The position numbers were made by a program, and so were the translations under genes. A stretch of 64,000 nucleotides of DNA from assembly GCF_029714325.1 (NCBI RefSeq), contig NZ_CP121666.1, positions 8,852,501 to 8,916,500 of the forward strand, read 5' to 3'. The DNA is from Bradyrhizobium sp. CB1717 (GTDB taxonomy: Bacteria; Pseudomonadota; Alphaproteobacteria; Rhizobiales; Xanthobacteraceae). Below, piece after piece: positions 10,201-17,911 of this stretch (positions are counted from its first letter, which is position 1; every line of letters starts with the position of its first letter). Below the pieces are notes generated by a model. The model was not told the DNA's origin. It saw only the letters and a program-made list of their open reading frames with translations, and did no database searches.

Positions 10201-10671
10201 CGCTACTACACGCAAGCCGCCGAGCGCGGCAACGCCAAGGCGATGCACAATCTCGCGGTGCTCGATGCCGATGGCGGCGGACGCGGCGCCAATTACAAGA
10301 GCGCGGCGCAGTGGTTCCGCAAGGCAGCCGATCGCGGCGTCGCCGACAGCCAGTTCAACCTCGGCATCCTCTATGCCCGCGGCATCGGCGTCGAGCAGAA
10401 CCTCGCCGAGTCCTACAAATGGTTCAGCCTCGCGGCCGCGCAGGGCGATGCGGATGCCGCCGGCAAGCGCGACGACGTCGCCAAGCGCCTCGACCCGCAA
10501 TCGCTCGCCGCCGCCAAGCTCGCGATCCAGACTTTCAGCGCCGAGCCGCAGCCCGACGATGCCGTCAACGTCGCGGCTCCGAACGGCGGCTGGGACAGCG
10601 CGCCGCAGGCGAATGCGAAGCCGGCGCCGAAGCCGGTCGCCGCCAAGCGCTCGGCCTCCGCGGCGCATTGA
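7240..10671 (+). CDS. PodJ-like polar localisation protein: coiled coil, one TM helix, Sel1 repeats
   Basis: A 1143-aa protein. Residues 1-40 form a conserved N-terminal block (MNSRVSWSVDGIDPSVRERA, then GMSLNDWLN). A long, mostly helical coiled-coil region follows to about residue 590, then a Pro/Ala-rich linker. One transmembrane helix lies near residues 775-800 (SLLVGASVVVIVLGTFKMAMNLL). About four Sel1/TPR-like repeats follow from about residue 915 (AAYEIGLRFAEGKGV, ATFRLGTLYEKGLGV, SQFNLGILYARGIGV). Cytoplasmic coiled coil, single helix and periplasmic Sel1 domain is the layout of Caulobacter PodJ, a polar organiser for division-plane and pilus/holdfast factors. The ATG at 7240 is preferred to an upstream TTG at 7165. 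It is monocistronic. Function is by architecture, not proven orthology. Confidence 0.82.
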   Translation: MNSRVSWSVDGIDPSVRERAEAAARRAGMSLNDWLNSTLGETAPPNFRGPYDQRQDQRPQHMPSQESREVADIHQRLDAITQQIERISKPAPRQDSSRERDVSREQGVARQLNDAISRLDARLSQISRPQQQQAPRPAPAPSPVETRQRQADAVERAAAQVYRSSPPLSPASFDVAVAEITARQSELDGFAPRQMPPRAAPSIAPTAHYAPTMAPMAPHASAYAPPPSQPGPDFSALERHLLKITSQIEALQRPDNTEQAINAFRSELAEIRTAITEAMPRRAIESIENEIRSLHRRIDETRSNGTDGQVLSGIERALSDIKQVLRTLTPAEQLTGYDEAIRNLGAKLDLILRANDDPSTVRQLEGAIAALRGIVSNVASNEALARLSEDVQLLSSKVDQITRASGHSDSFAVLEQRIAALTAALETRERPQPSESTEHLEAAIRALSDRFDRMQVGNDSASTFAHLEQRVSYLLERIEAAADPRNGNLSRVEDGLHDILRHLERQQATYSALAESRNAAPPVDSGVVDLVKRELSDIRFSQAETNRSTQDSLDAVHSALGHVVDRLSMIEGDLRAVRTAPPAPAPQPMPMAAPMEPAPVAREPRPQAPHQPKYDPKPELPNPAAMQQQPPHSTFVAAPREFHAAAPAAPPPVPPAPPVPPRAISEILEPHTAPARAAIAPELPPDHPLEPGTRPGGRVATPSERIAASESAISEIPAAPKEPVSSSSFIAAARRAAQAAAAQPPEKPARGAKAAIARAKEKGQEGGSTITSKIRSLLVGASVVVIVLGTFKMAMNLLEGGSAPPAPQAMQDIPSQPTPQAAPPPVETKPAAPEQITPSMTSPTPIGRQSQNNAAPTQPANSGGAASVEIPQAPAAAVPPAASSDITGALSGTSRARLGLIQVPPSEKLPDGIGGPALRTAAMKGDASAAYEIGLRFAEGKGVATNYDEAAKWYDRAAQAGLVPATFRLGTLYEKGLGVKKDADIARRYYTQAAERGNAKAMHNLAVLDADGGGRGANYKSAAQWFRKAADRGVADSQFNLGILYARGIGVEQNLAESYKWFSLAAAQGDADAAGKRDDVAKRLDPQSLAAAKLAIQTFSAEPQPDDAVNVAAPNGGWDSAPQANAKPAPKPVAAKRSASAAH

Positions 10672-10711
10672 AGCGCGATGCGATAGCGCTCCGCGAACAG
10701 GGTCCTTCGCA

Positions 10712-12013
10712 CTACGGCGGCGTTTCCCAGGCAAGCCTGTCGATGTTGCCGAGCGGCGTAATTTGATTCGACAGGAATATGACCGCGCGCAATCCATCGG
10801 TGTAATAGGGGTCGCCTGTCAGATTTGCACGCGGCGCGGATGGTGGTGCGGCTCCGACGCCATTGACGTAACCGAATCGCTCGCTGAATCCGGACATGAT
10901 GAGATCCTGAAGAAAATAGGCCCGATCGAAATCGACGTCGGGCGCAATCTTGTGCGTGGTCAAGTTCCATGTCTGATCGGTCAGGCGGACACCAATATCC
11001 CGGCTCACATGGCCGACCCACACCCTTCGATTATCGAAGGTGTACGGCGTCAGCCAAAATCGGGCGTGAATGCGCTCATTGATGGTGGACCGGGCTTTCT
11101 GAACGACGACGTCTTCCCTGCGGCCGAACACGTAAAGCGGGCTCACGGGCGACGTCTGATACGGATCTCGAAGCAAGAAAGCGCGCGCGGTCTCGATCGC
11201 GCTTGCAAAATCGAGCTGTCTGGCAAGGTGCCAGCCGCGGGCAATGAGAGGGACGATGGGGTCTTGCTTGCTTTCGATGATGACGAGATTGAGCGGATCA
11301 CCGTCACGTTTCCCCTCGGGCCCTTTAGTACAGCAGGCGAAGTTTGCAAATCTCTCCCGCAATGACGAAAGATCGAGTTCCTCGATCTTCGTGCCGGGAT
11401 AGACTTTCTCGGCCCGAATATTGGTGCCGACAAACGGCGGCCCTGGAACCGACAGCGCAAGGTCGAAGCTCTCCACGCGGCTCTTCCCGACGATCATGAT
11501 GTGTGCATATTTGATGCCGGCATCCAGAACCCCGTAGACGAAGCCTGTCGTCTTGCTGTGCGGCGCAAGCTCGGTCGGCATCTGGCGCTTGAGAAAGAAT
11601 TCGTCACGGGCGCGGTTGGCGAACCATGACAGAGCGCCGTGGAATCTGTAGGCGACCTCATAGGCAGAATAATAATCGGGATCCATGGTGACCGGGAGAA
11701 GCGCCAATGCCTCATTGGTCTCGTTCTCGATCGACAGCCAGACGGGTTGAATGTTGTAGCCGGCCAGATTTTCACCAAAGCTCCTCTCGCTCTCATCCGC
11801 TCCGAGTGCGCTCGCACTCACCTTGATTCCCGGTACCGACTTCTGCTGGGCGCGGTTGATGAAGCTTGCATCTCCGCTCGGATCTGGTGAAAACCGAAAT
11901 GAGTTGACGACCGCTATCAACGTCAGCGCGAGAGCCAAAAACACGACACTCAGGATCTTGTGCGCCCTGATCGTCTTGATGGGGTTGAGAAGAGCGACGA
12001 CATTCTCGTTCAT
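10712..12013 (-). CDS. Membrane-anchored LssY C-terminal domain protein
   Basis: A 433-aa protein with one N-terminal membrane helix (about residues 18-40, ILSVVFLALALTLIAVV) followed by an extracytoplasmic domain. The C-terminal part (RVWVGHVSRDIGVRLT, THKIAPDVDFDRAYFLQDLI, GDPYYTDGLRAVIFL) matches the LssY-C family found at the end of LssY/PgpB-type proteins; here it occurs without the phosphatase part. Start is the ATG at 12013, with only a weak ribosome site. It is convergent with the PodJ-like gene, 40 bp away. Upstream is a perfect FNR/FixK box with a plausible -10, so low-oxygen induction is likely. The biochemical role of LssY-C is unknown. Confidence 0.78.
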   Translation of the reverse strand: MNENVVALLNPIKTIRAHKILSVVFLALALTLIAVVNSFRFSPDPSGDASFINRAQQKSVPGIKVSASALGADESERSFGENLAGYNIQPVWLSIENETNEALALLPVTMDPDYYSAYEVAYRFHGALSWFANRARDEFFLKRQMPTELAPHSKTTGFVYGVLDAGIKYAHIMIVGKSRVESFDLALSVPGPPFVGTNIRAEKVYPGTKIEELDLSSLRERFANFACCTKGPEGKRDGDPLNLVIIESKQDPIVPLIARGWHLARQLDFASAIETARAFLLRDPYQTSPVSPLYVFGRREDVVVQKARSTINERIHARFWLTPYTFDNRRVWVGHVSRDIGVRLTDQTWNLTTHKIAPDVDFDRAYFLQDLIMSGFSERFGYVNGVGAAPPSAPRANLTGDPYYTDGLRAVIFLSNQITPLGNIDRLAWETPP

Positions 12014-12389
12014 CTTGTCACCCGGCCTTTTCGTCAGGACGATGCGGATCAGGCTGCGTTCACGTCCCTCTACCTCGGTTATCGTCCCGGGCTGACGATG
12101 CTCGGCTGTTGATCTGCATCAACGCTTCGGGCCCCTTTCGATGGCGGCAATCGCCAGTGCGGGTGTGCATGGAGGCACGCCGTTCGCTGCTGGGCTATTT
12201 CCAGGCAAAAGAAGCCGCAGACGCAGTGCCTTGAATTCGGCTCAGCGCACAGGTCTGTTGCGAAAAACGCCGTGCCGTGTTCAATTCGTTGTCCCGCGGC
12301 GCGGCGTTTTCGGCTATGTGAGGAACGCGGCAATCGCTCGTCCTGCACAAGCATTCCGCAGTCTTCGATCGTCCGCCGGACCAGGCTCG
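12014..12389. other. Divergent promoter region between LssY-C gene and tauE
   Basis: This 376-bp gap contains the FixK/FNR box listed separately and no gene I can support. An open frame on the plus strand runs through it into tauE, but it has no ribosome site and its residues do not look like a transporter. Confidence 0.6.
12109..12122 (-). promoter_or_regulatory. Perfect FNR/FixK box (anaerobox)
   Basis: TTGATCTGCATCAA is an exact match to TTGAT-N4-ATCAA, the site of FNR/FixK2 regulators. Read on the minus strand, a CGATAA hexamer at 12079-12084 sits where a -10 should be for a class II activator site centred near -41.5. This predicts a start near 12074 and a 60-base leader before the LssY-C gene. 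No comparable -10 is seen on the plus strand. Confidence 0.72.
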
Positions 12390-13307
12390 ATGCAGCTCTA
12401 TCTCCCGATCGCCGATCTTCCGGTCAACGTCTTCCTGGTGCTGGCAATGGGCGCGGCGGTCGGCTTCGTCTCCGGCATGTTCGGGATCGGCGGCGGCTTC
12501 CTGATGACGCCGCTTTTGATCTTCATCGGCATCACGCCGGCCGTCGCGGTCGCTTCCGTGGCGAGCCACATCGCGGCCTCGTCCTTTTCCGGCGCCCTCT
12601 CTTATTGGCGACGGCGCGCGATCGATCCGGCGCTGGCGAGTGTCTTGTTATGCGGCGGTGTGACCGGCACGGCGCTCGGCGTGTGGACCTTCACGCAGCT
12701 TCGCGCGCTCGGCCAGCTCGACCTGATGATCGCGCTGTCCTACGTCGTGCTGCTCACCACGGTCGGCAGCCTGATGTTCTCCGAGGGCCTGCGCGCCCTG
12801 ATGCGGACCCGGCGCGGCGCGGTGCCGCCGCGGCGCACGCACAACTGGATCCACGGCCTGCCGCTGAAGATGCGGTTCAAGCGCTCGAAGATCTATCTCT
12901 CGGTCATCCCTGTGCTCATCGTCGGCACCGTGATCGGCTTCATCGGCGCCATCATGGGCATCGGCGGCGGCTTCATCCTGGTGCCGATCATGATCTATCT
13001 GCTCAGGGTGCCGACCTCGACGGTGATCGGGACCTCGATGGTCCTCACCCTCGTCACCATGCTGGTCGCGACCATGCTGCACGCGGCGACCAATCACCTG
13101 GTCGACGCGGTGCTGGCGCTGATCCTGATGGTCGGCGGCGTCACCGGGGCGCAGTTCGGGGCCCGGGCCGGCCAGAAGATCCGCGGCGAGCAGCTGCGGC
13201 TGCTGCTGGGTCTCTTGATCCTCTCGGTTGGCGTCCGCTTCGCGATCGAGCTGGTGATCGAACCTGCGGATCTCTTCACCATCCGTGAGCTGGGGGTGGG
13301 CAGCTGA
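12390..13307 (+). CDS. TauE/SafE family sulfite/sulfonate-type exporter
   Basis: A 305-aa inner-membrane protein with about eight hydrophobic segments and the two inverted family motifs GFVSGMFGIGGGFLMTPLL (first half) and GFIGAIMGIGGGFILVPIM (second half). TauE/SafE proteins move small organic or sulfur anions. Start is the ATG at 12390; longer open frames upstream are not hydrophobic. Its TGA shares one base with the ATG of the next gene, so the two are translationally coupled. Substrate is not determined by sequence; sulfite, sulfoacetate or taurine-derived anions are the known range. Confidence 0.9.
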   Translation: MQLYLPIADLPVNVFLVLAMGAAVGFVSGMFGIGGGFLMTPLLIFIGITPAVAVASVASHIAASSFSGALSYWRRRAIDPALASVLLCGGVTGTALGVWTFTQLRALGQLDLMIALSYVVLLTTVGSLMFSEGLRALMRTRRGAVPPRRTHNWIHGLPLKMRFKRSKIYLSVIPVLIVGTVIGFIGAIMGIGGGFILVPIMIYLLRVPTSTVIGTSMVLTLVTMLVATMLHAATNHLVDAVLALILMVGGVTGAQFGARAGQKIRGEQLRLLLGLLILSVGVRFAIELVIEPADLFTIRELGVGS

Positions 13308-14074
13308 TGCGCATGCTCCTCGCCTTGCTTCTCGTCCTGCTGCTCGGCTCCGCCGCGCGCGCCGAGCGGCTGATCGTGTCGGTCTCCAATCATCGCGTCA
13401 CGGTGACGCCGAACTATTCCGGCGAGGAGCTGGTGCTGTTCGGCTCGGTGGAGAAGGACGCCACGACGCCTGCCGAACGCACCGCCTACGATCTCGTGGT
13501 CACCGTGATGGGTCCGCGCGCCGACATGGTGACGCGGCGGAAGGAACGCACCTTCGGGATCTGGATCAACATCGACTACCGGCAGTTCCTGCAGGTGCCG
13601 ACCTATCTGGCGCTGTTCGCCAACCGCCCCTTCGACGCCATCACCTCGCCCGAGATCGCGCGGCGGCAGCAGATCGGCCTCAACAACGTGCGGCTGACCC
13701 AGCGGGTCAGCGGCGACTTTGCCGACGTGGTGCCGAACGACGCGTTCCGCTCGGCCTTCATCCGCCTGCGCACCCAGCGCGGGCTCTATCGCGAAGACCC
13801 GAGCGCCGTGACGTTCCTGACGCCGACACTGTTCCGCACCGGCATTCCGCTGCCGGCGGAGGTGCCGATCGGCACCTATGAGGTCGAGATCAAGCTGTTC
13901 GCGAACGGCGCGCTTGTTACCAAGACCGAGACCGCCTTCGAGATCGTCAAGGTCGGCTTCGAGCAGTTCGTCGCGACGACGGCAAGGCAGAACGGGTTCG
14001 TCTACGGCCTCGCCACGGTGGCGATGGCGCTGATGACGGGCTGGATGGCGTCGATTGTGTTTAGAAAAGACTAG
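13307..14074 (+). CDS. TIGR02186-type exported membrane-anchored protein
   Basis: A 255-aa protein with a signal peptide (MRMLLALLLVLLLGSAARAE) and a C-terminal membrane helix (near residues 232-250, FVYGLATVAMALMTGWMASIV). The periplasmic body is beta-rich (ERLIVSVSNHRVTVTPNYSG, ELVLFGSVE). This matches the uncharacterised family TIGR02186, which is typically encoded directly after a TauE-like exporter, as here with a one-base overlap. I infer that it is a periplasmic partner of that exporter; no catalytic motif is visible. Confidence 0.85.
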   Translation: MRMLLALLLVLLLGSAARAERLIVSVSNHRVTVTPNYSGEELVLFGSVEKDATTPAERTAYDLVVTVMGPRADMVTRRKERTFGIWINIDYRQFLQVPTYLALFANRPFDAITSPEIARRQQIGLNNVRLTQRVSGDFADVVPNDAFRSAFIRLRTQRGLYREDPSAVTFLTPTLFRTGIPLPAEVPIGTYEVEIKLFANGALVTKTETAFEIVKVGFEQFVATTARQNGFVYGLATVAMALMTGWMASIVFRKD

Positions 14075-14087
14075 CCGCGTACTCCGT

Positions 14088-14163
14088 TATTGCGAGCGCA
14101 GCGAAGCAATCCAGAGTCTCTCCGCGGTGACGGACTGGATTGCTTCGCTGCGCTCGCAATGAC
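14088..14163. repeat. Intergenic palindromic repeat, family B
   Basis: Arms ATTGCGAGCGCAGCGAAGCA and TGCTTCGCTGCGCTCGCAAT flank a short loop, between the convergent TIGR02186 and MBL genes, where the hairpin could act as a two-way terminator. The related copy is at 34111-34197. Confidence 0.9.
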
Positions 14164-14175
14164 GATGTAGCGCGA

Positions 14176-14949
14176 TCACGGCGCCCCGATCACCGTCGGC
14201 ACGCCCGGCTCCAGCAATCGCAACCTTGTCCCGAAGCCGAGCGCATCGAACGTTTTGCGCAGATCCTCGCCGTTCTGGCGGAAATGCGCCCAGCCTTCGG
14301 TGTGCACCGGCACGATCATCGCATCGGGGAATGCGCGCGCGGTTTCGATGGTGTCATTGGTGTCCATGGTGAGGTGGAACGGTCCGCGGGTTTGCGCAGC
14401 GCCCGCGAACGGCAGCACCACGCCGCATTTGAAGCGGCGCGCCACTTCAGCAACGCCGTCGAACCAGGTGGTGTCCCCGCTGATATAGATCGGACGCGTA
14501 TCTTTGCGGCTCGACTGCACCACGAAGCCGATGACGTCGCCCGACAGCGGCTCGATACCGGCGGGGCCATGGCGCGCCGGCGTCGCGGTGATCGTCAGCG
14601 AATGACCATCGTCGTCCTTCAGATGCGCGGTCGCCCAGGGCGCGAGGCCCTCGACATGGCCGCCGAGACGCTTTGCGCCGGCTTCCGTCGTCAATGCGCG
14701 CGGCGCTTTCAGCAGATAGTCGCGGCCGGAATTGTCGAGATTGTCCGAATGCTGGTCGTGGCTGAGCAGCACGGCATCGATTGGACCGATCGCATCGGCC
14801 TTCATCGCGGGACCGATCGTCTTCTCCAGCTTCACATGCGGCAGCTGGTAGGCGCCGGGCGCATCGAAGGTGGGATCGGTGAGCAGGCGAAATCCGTCGA
14901 TCTCGATCAGTGCGGTGGGGCCGCCGATCAACGTGATGGAAATGGGCAT
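14176..14949 (-). CDS. MBL-fold metallo-hydrolase (UlaG-like)
   Basis: A 257-aa metallo-beta-lactamase-fold protein. The family first motif is present in variant form (LLSHDQHSDN instead of HxHxDH), with later metal-ligand regions ATPARHGPAG, YISGDTTWF and PVHTEGWAHF. This resembles the UlaG/YcjY-type lactonase or phosphodiesterase branch. The ATG at 14949 follows GAGGAG. It is 11 bp downstream of the DMT transporter gene and both are divergent from a LysR regulator, which suggests a small regulated unit of export plus hydrolysis. The substrate is unknown. Confidence 0.85.
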   Translation of the reverse strand: MPISITLIGGPTALIEIDGFRLLTDPTFDAPGAYQLPHVKLEKTIGPAMKADAIGPIDAVLLSHDQHSDNLDNSGRDYLLKAPRALTTEAGAKRLGGHVEGLAPWATAHLKDDDGHSLTITATPARHGPAGIEPLSGDVIGFVVQSSRKDTRPIYISGDTTWFDGVAEVARRFKCGVVLPFAGAAQTRGPFHLTMDTNDTIETARAFPDAMIVPVHTEGWAHFRQNGEDLRKTFDALGFGTRLRLLEPGVPTVIGAP

Positions 14950-14960
14950 GGGAACTCCTC

Positions 14961-15872
14961 TTACGCAGCGGCCTTTGCAGGGCGCGTCACGAGATAAATG
15001 CCGAGCGCGACCGGAATGATCCCGAGCAGGTCGCGCGCCTCGACGTGCTCGCCCAGCACGAGATACGCGAACAGCATGCCGAGTGGCGGCATCAGGAAGT
15101 GATAGGCGCTGGCGGCGGTGGCGCCGCACACTTTCAAGAGATGAAACCAGAGCCAGTAGGCGAGGATCGAGCCGCCGAGCACGAGAAACGCGAAGGCGCC
15201 GATCAGGCTCGGTGTGAAGTCGATCGCGTGGATGTCGGCGAAGGTCAGCGCGACCGGCGTCAGCACGATGCCGGCGGCGAGGTTCTGCACGCCGTTGCCG
15301 ATCCACAGACTTCCCTTCGGCGCGAGCAGCTTGAACAAAATCGTGCCGGCGACGATCGAGGCCAGCGAAGCCAGCGTGAAGACGATGCCGTGAGCGGAGT
15401 CGGTGCCGACCGACAGGCGATGCCAGACGATCGCCGTCACGCCGATGACGCCGAGCAGAAGGCCAGCCGCCTTGCGCCAGGTCATGCCTTCGCCGAGCAG
15501 CAGGGCCGCTAACGCGGCGGTGAATACCGGATTGGCCGAGACGATCAGGCCGCCAAGACCGGCGGAGACCGATTGCAGCCCGGTGTAGCCGAGCCCGAGA
15601 TAGAGCGCGTTGTTGGCGATGCCGAGCACCGCGAAGATCGCGACGTCGCGCCAGGATAGCGACCAGGACTCCCCGCGGACGAGCGTTGCACCCAGGATCA
15701 AAATGCCGGCGAGCGAGAAGCGCGCGGCAAGCAGGATCAGCGGCGGGCAATGGGTGACGCCGATCTTGCCGGCGACGAAGGCATAGCTCCAGAGCAGGCA
15801 GAACAGGCCGATGGCGAGCGGCAGCGTGTTGAAGCGGCTGCGGGGGGCGGGAAGCGAGGTGGCGAGGGACAT
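14961..15872 (-). CDS. EamA/DMT family transporter
   Basis: A 303-aa inner-membrane protein with about ten hydrophobic helices in two EamA halves; helices such as LPLAIGLFCLLWSYAFVAGK and ILAYWLWFHLLKVCGATAASA are typical. RhtA/YdcZ-like relatives export amino acids or metabolites. The ATG at 15872 has AGGAGA upstream; an open frame to 15917 adds 15 poorly hydrophobic residues. It is co-directional with the metallo-hydrolase downstream and divergent from lysR. Confidence 0.9.
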   Translation of the reverse strand: MSLATSLPAPRSRFNTLPLAIGLFCLLWSYAFVAGKIGVTHCPPLILLAARFSLAGILILGATLVRGESWSLSWRDVAIFAVLGIANNALYLGLGYTGLQSVSAGLGGLIVSANPVFTAALAALLLGEGMTWRKAAGLLLGVIGVTAIVWHRLSVGTDSAHGIVFTLASLASIVAGTILFKLLAPKGSLWIGNGVQNLAAGIVLTPVALTFADIHAIDFTPSLIGAFAFLVLGGSILAYWLWFHLLKVCGATAASAYHFLMPPLGMLFAYLVLGEHVEARDLLGIIPVALGIYLVTRPAKAAA

Positions 15873-15913
15873 GAGGGCATTCTCCTGAATCCTTGATCTA
15901 GGGACGCCGCTTG

Positions 15914-15932
15914 TCATTTGGAAATTAAATGA
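15914..15932. promoter_or_regulatory. Candidate LysR operator
   Basis: A perfect inverted repeat TCATTT-N7-AAATGA lies in the 98-bp divergent gap between the DMT transporter and lysR. It contains the T-N11-A signature of LysR-type binding sites and is the only strong palindrome there. Confidence 0.55.
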
Positions 15933-15970
15933 TTAACTTCCATCCAGTGGATTTTCAAATGGAGGCGGCC

Positions 15971-16834
15971 ATGCTCGATCTCGAGCTTCTGCGCAGCTTC
16001 GTCTCGGTGGTCGAGGCCGGCGGCTTCACCCGTGCCGGCGAGCGCGTCCACCGCACGCAATCGACCGTGAGCCAGCAGATCAAGCGGCTGGAGGAAGACG
16101 TCGGCCAGGTGCTGCTGCACCGCGACGGCAAGGACGTGCGCCCCACTGAAGCCGGCGAGCGGCTATTGTCCTATGCGCGGCGGCTGCTGTCGCTTGCGGA
16201 GGAAGCGCGCGACATGCTGCGCCAGCCGGACGGCGAAGGCGCGATCCGGCTCGGTATCCCCGAGGATTTCGCGGCCTATCGGCTGGCGAAACTGCTGGGG
16301 ACGTTCTCGCGCTCGCATCCCGGCCTGCGCCTCGACGTCCGCGCCGACCAGAGCAAGAACCTCGCCCGCGATCTCGAGCGCGGCGAGCTCGATCTCGCGC
16401 TCTACAAGCGCGCGGCCGGCGAGAAGGGCGCGATCGCGGTGTGGCCCGAGCGGGTGCACTGGGTCACCAGCAAGAGCCACCCGATCGACGTCGACGCGCC
16501 ATCGGTGCCGCTGATCGGCTTTCCGACCGGCTGCCTCTACCGCGCCGGCGCGATCCACGCGCTGGAGACCGCGGGCCGCGCCTGGCACATGGCCTATTCG
16601 TCATCGAGTCTCGCCGGCATCCAGGCCGCGGTCGCCGCCGGCATGGGGCTGAGCATCCTGTCGGAGATGTCGATCCAGTCCGACCACCGCGTGCTGACGG
16701 CGAAGGACGGCTTTGTGCCGATCAACAAGACGGAAGTGGCGCTGATGGCCTCGCCGAGTGCGAACCCCGCGACGCTGCGGCTGGCGGACCGGCTGGCGGA
16801 ATTCTGCGAGAATGTGCAGGCAAAGGCGGCGTGA
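15971..16834 (+). CDS. LysR family transcriptional regulator
   Basis: A 287-aa LysR-type regulator. The N-terminal winged helix is MLDLELLRSFVSVVEAGGFT with recognition helix TQSTVSQQIKRLEEDVG; the remainder is a periplasmic-binding-protein-like effector domain (IRLGIPEDFAAYRLAKLL, AYSSSSLAGIQAAVAAGMGLSIL). The ATG at 15971 follows GGAGG; earlier ATGs at 15929 and 15959 add residues outside the family. It is divergent from the DMT transporter and metallo-hydrolase, so it probably regulates both. The coinducer is unknown. Confidence 0.92.
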   Translation: MLDLELLRSFVSVVEAGGFTRAGERVHRTQSTVSQQIKRLEEDVGQVLLHRDGKDVRPTEAGERLLSYARRLLSLAEEARDMLRQPDGEGAIRLGIPEDFAAYRLAKLLGTFSRSHPGLRLDVRADQSKNLARDLERGELDLALYKRAAGEKGAIAVWPERVHWVTSKSHPIDVDAPSVPLIGFPTGCLYRAGAIHALETAGRAWHMAYSSSSLAGIQAAVAAGMGLSILSEMSIQSDHRVLTAKDGFVPINKTEVALMASPSANPATLRLADRLAEFCENVQAKAA

Positions 16835-16873
16835 GCCGTTGCGATCGCATGCCGTTGCCAAACGGAAGGTATT

Positions 16874-16963
16874 CGTATGGTGGGCAAAGGCGCGCCGCGC
16901 CGTGCCCACGATCTCCAACTGAATGAGCAGATCGTGGGCACGCTACGCTTTGCCCGCCCTACG
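16874..16963. repeat. Intergenic palindromic repeat, family A
   Basis: Second copy of the GTGGGCAAAG...CTTTGCCCGCCCTACG palindrome, after lysR. It is followed within 30 bases by a different repeat at 16991. Together they fill most of the 352-bp gap before pdeM. Confidence 0.88.
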
Positions 16964-16990
16964 AAGCGCGACTGCTGCCACAAGGAAGGT

Positions 16991-17138
16991 ACGTTCCCTC
17001 CCCCCTTGCGGGGGAGGGCTAGGGAGAGGGGTACTACACGGGAACTCTCTCGATTAGCGTACGACGACCTTCAGGCAGACCTTTTTCCCGGCTACCCCTC
17101 TCCCCCGCCCTCCCCCGCAAGGGGGGGAGGGAGCGCAG
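16991..17138. repeat. Intergenic C/G-rich palindromic repeat, family D
   Basis: Arms GTTCCCTCCCCCCTTGCGGG and CCCGCAAGGGGGGGAGGGAG bracket about 60 bp of unique sequence. The same arms occur inside the DNA ligase reading frame at 24465-24631. Confidence 0.9.
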
Positions 17139-17186
17139 TTGTGCGCATGGAGAGAGTAACGCGTCAGATCGCCGTGCTATCGCTAA

Positions 17187-17858
17187 TCAATAACACCGCG
17201 ACGCGGCGATCGCGTGGACGCGGCGGTCGCCGAGCAGGTGGGCGACAAAGCCGTTCTTTGGAAAGATCCTTGCGAACGCTTCATCGCGGATGCTGAGGCC
17301 GCCGGCATAGGCGCCGAAGGCGGGCATCACGGCGCGCATGCCGTCGCTGGCGAAGCAGCGGCGCTCCATCGAGCGGCCGCGCGCGGAGATGCGGGCCTTC
17401 GGATGCAGATGGCCGGCAATCTCGCCCTGCGCGCCGGTCGGCTCGTGGCGGAAGGTGATCGGGCCGATCGCGACCTCGTCGGCAATGATGCCGCCGAGAT
17501 CGCGCGGCAGCATGGGATCGTGATTGCCCGAGATCCAGATCCAGTCACGGCCGCTCTGGAGCGCGGCCACAGTGTCGCGGTCCGCAGCCGACAGGCGCTC
17601 ATGCGCGGTACGATCGTGAAAGCTGTCGCCGAGCGCGATGATCACGCGGGGATCATGGCGGGAGATGACAGCAGCGAGCCGGCCAAGCGTCGCGATGGTA
17701 TCGTAGGGCGGCAACAGCACGCCGCGGGTCGCGAAGCTCGAGCCTTTCTCCAGATGCAGATCCGAGACGACGAGCAGGCGTTGCTCTTCCCAGTACAGCG
17801 CGCCCGAGAGATCGGCAGCGAAGGTCACATCGCTGATGGTGACTCTGGAAACGCGCAT
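17187..17858 (-). CDS. pdeM: Ligase-associated DNA damage response phosphoesterase PdeM
   Basis: A 223-aa calcineurin-type metallophosphoesterase. All metal-binding blocks are present: VVSDLHLEKG, ALGDSFHD, ISGNHDP and EIAGHLHPKARI. It belongs to the Lhr-helicase, phosphoesterase, ATP-ligase and MBL-exonuclease repair set. The ATG at 17858 is chosen, with AGGAGA/GAGG upstream; a GTG at 17897 is possible and would bring the start to within 14 bp of the helicase stop. Co-transcription with the helicase upstream is likely. Action on nucleic acid ends is inferred from the family. Confidence 0.9.
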   Translation of the reverse strand: MRVSRVTISDVTFAADLSGALYWEEQRLLVVSDLHLEKGSSFATRGVLLPPYDTIATLGRLAAVISRHDPRVIIALGDSFHDRTAHERLSAADRDTVAALQSGRDWIWISGNHDPMLPRDLGGIIADEVAIGPITFRHEPTGAQGEIAGHLHPKARISARGRSMERRCFASDGMRAVMPAFGAYAGGLSIRDEAFARIFPKNGFVAHLLGDRRVHAIAASRCY

Positions 17859-17911
17859 GTCCTCGTCGTCTCCTGAAACCAGCGCGCCTGCCGTCACGTC
17901 GAAACCTGCTG

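Noticed and set aside
12141..12389. N-terminal extension of tauE from 12141
   Set aside because: The extra residues are Arg-rich and non-hydrophobic, there is no ribosome site, and the FixK promoter region would be inside the gene.
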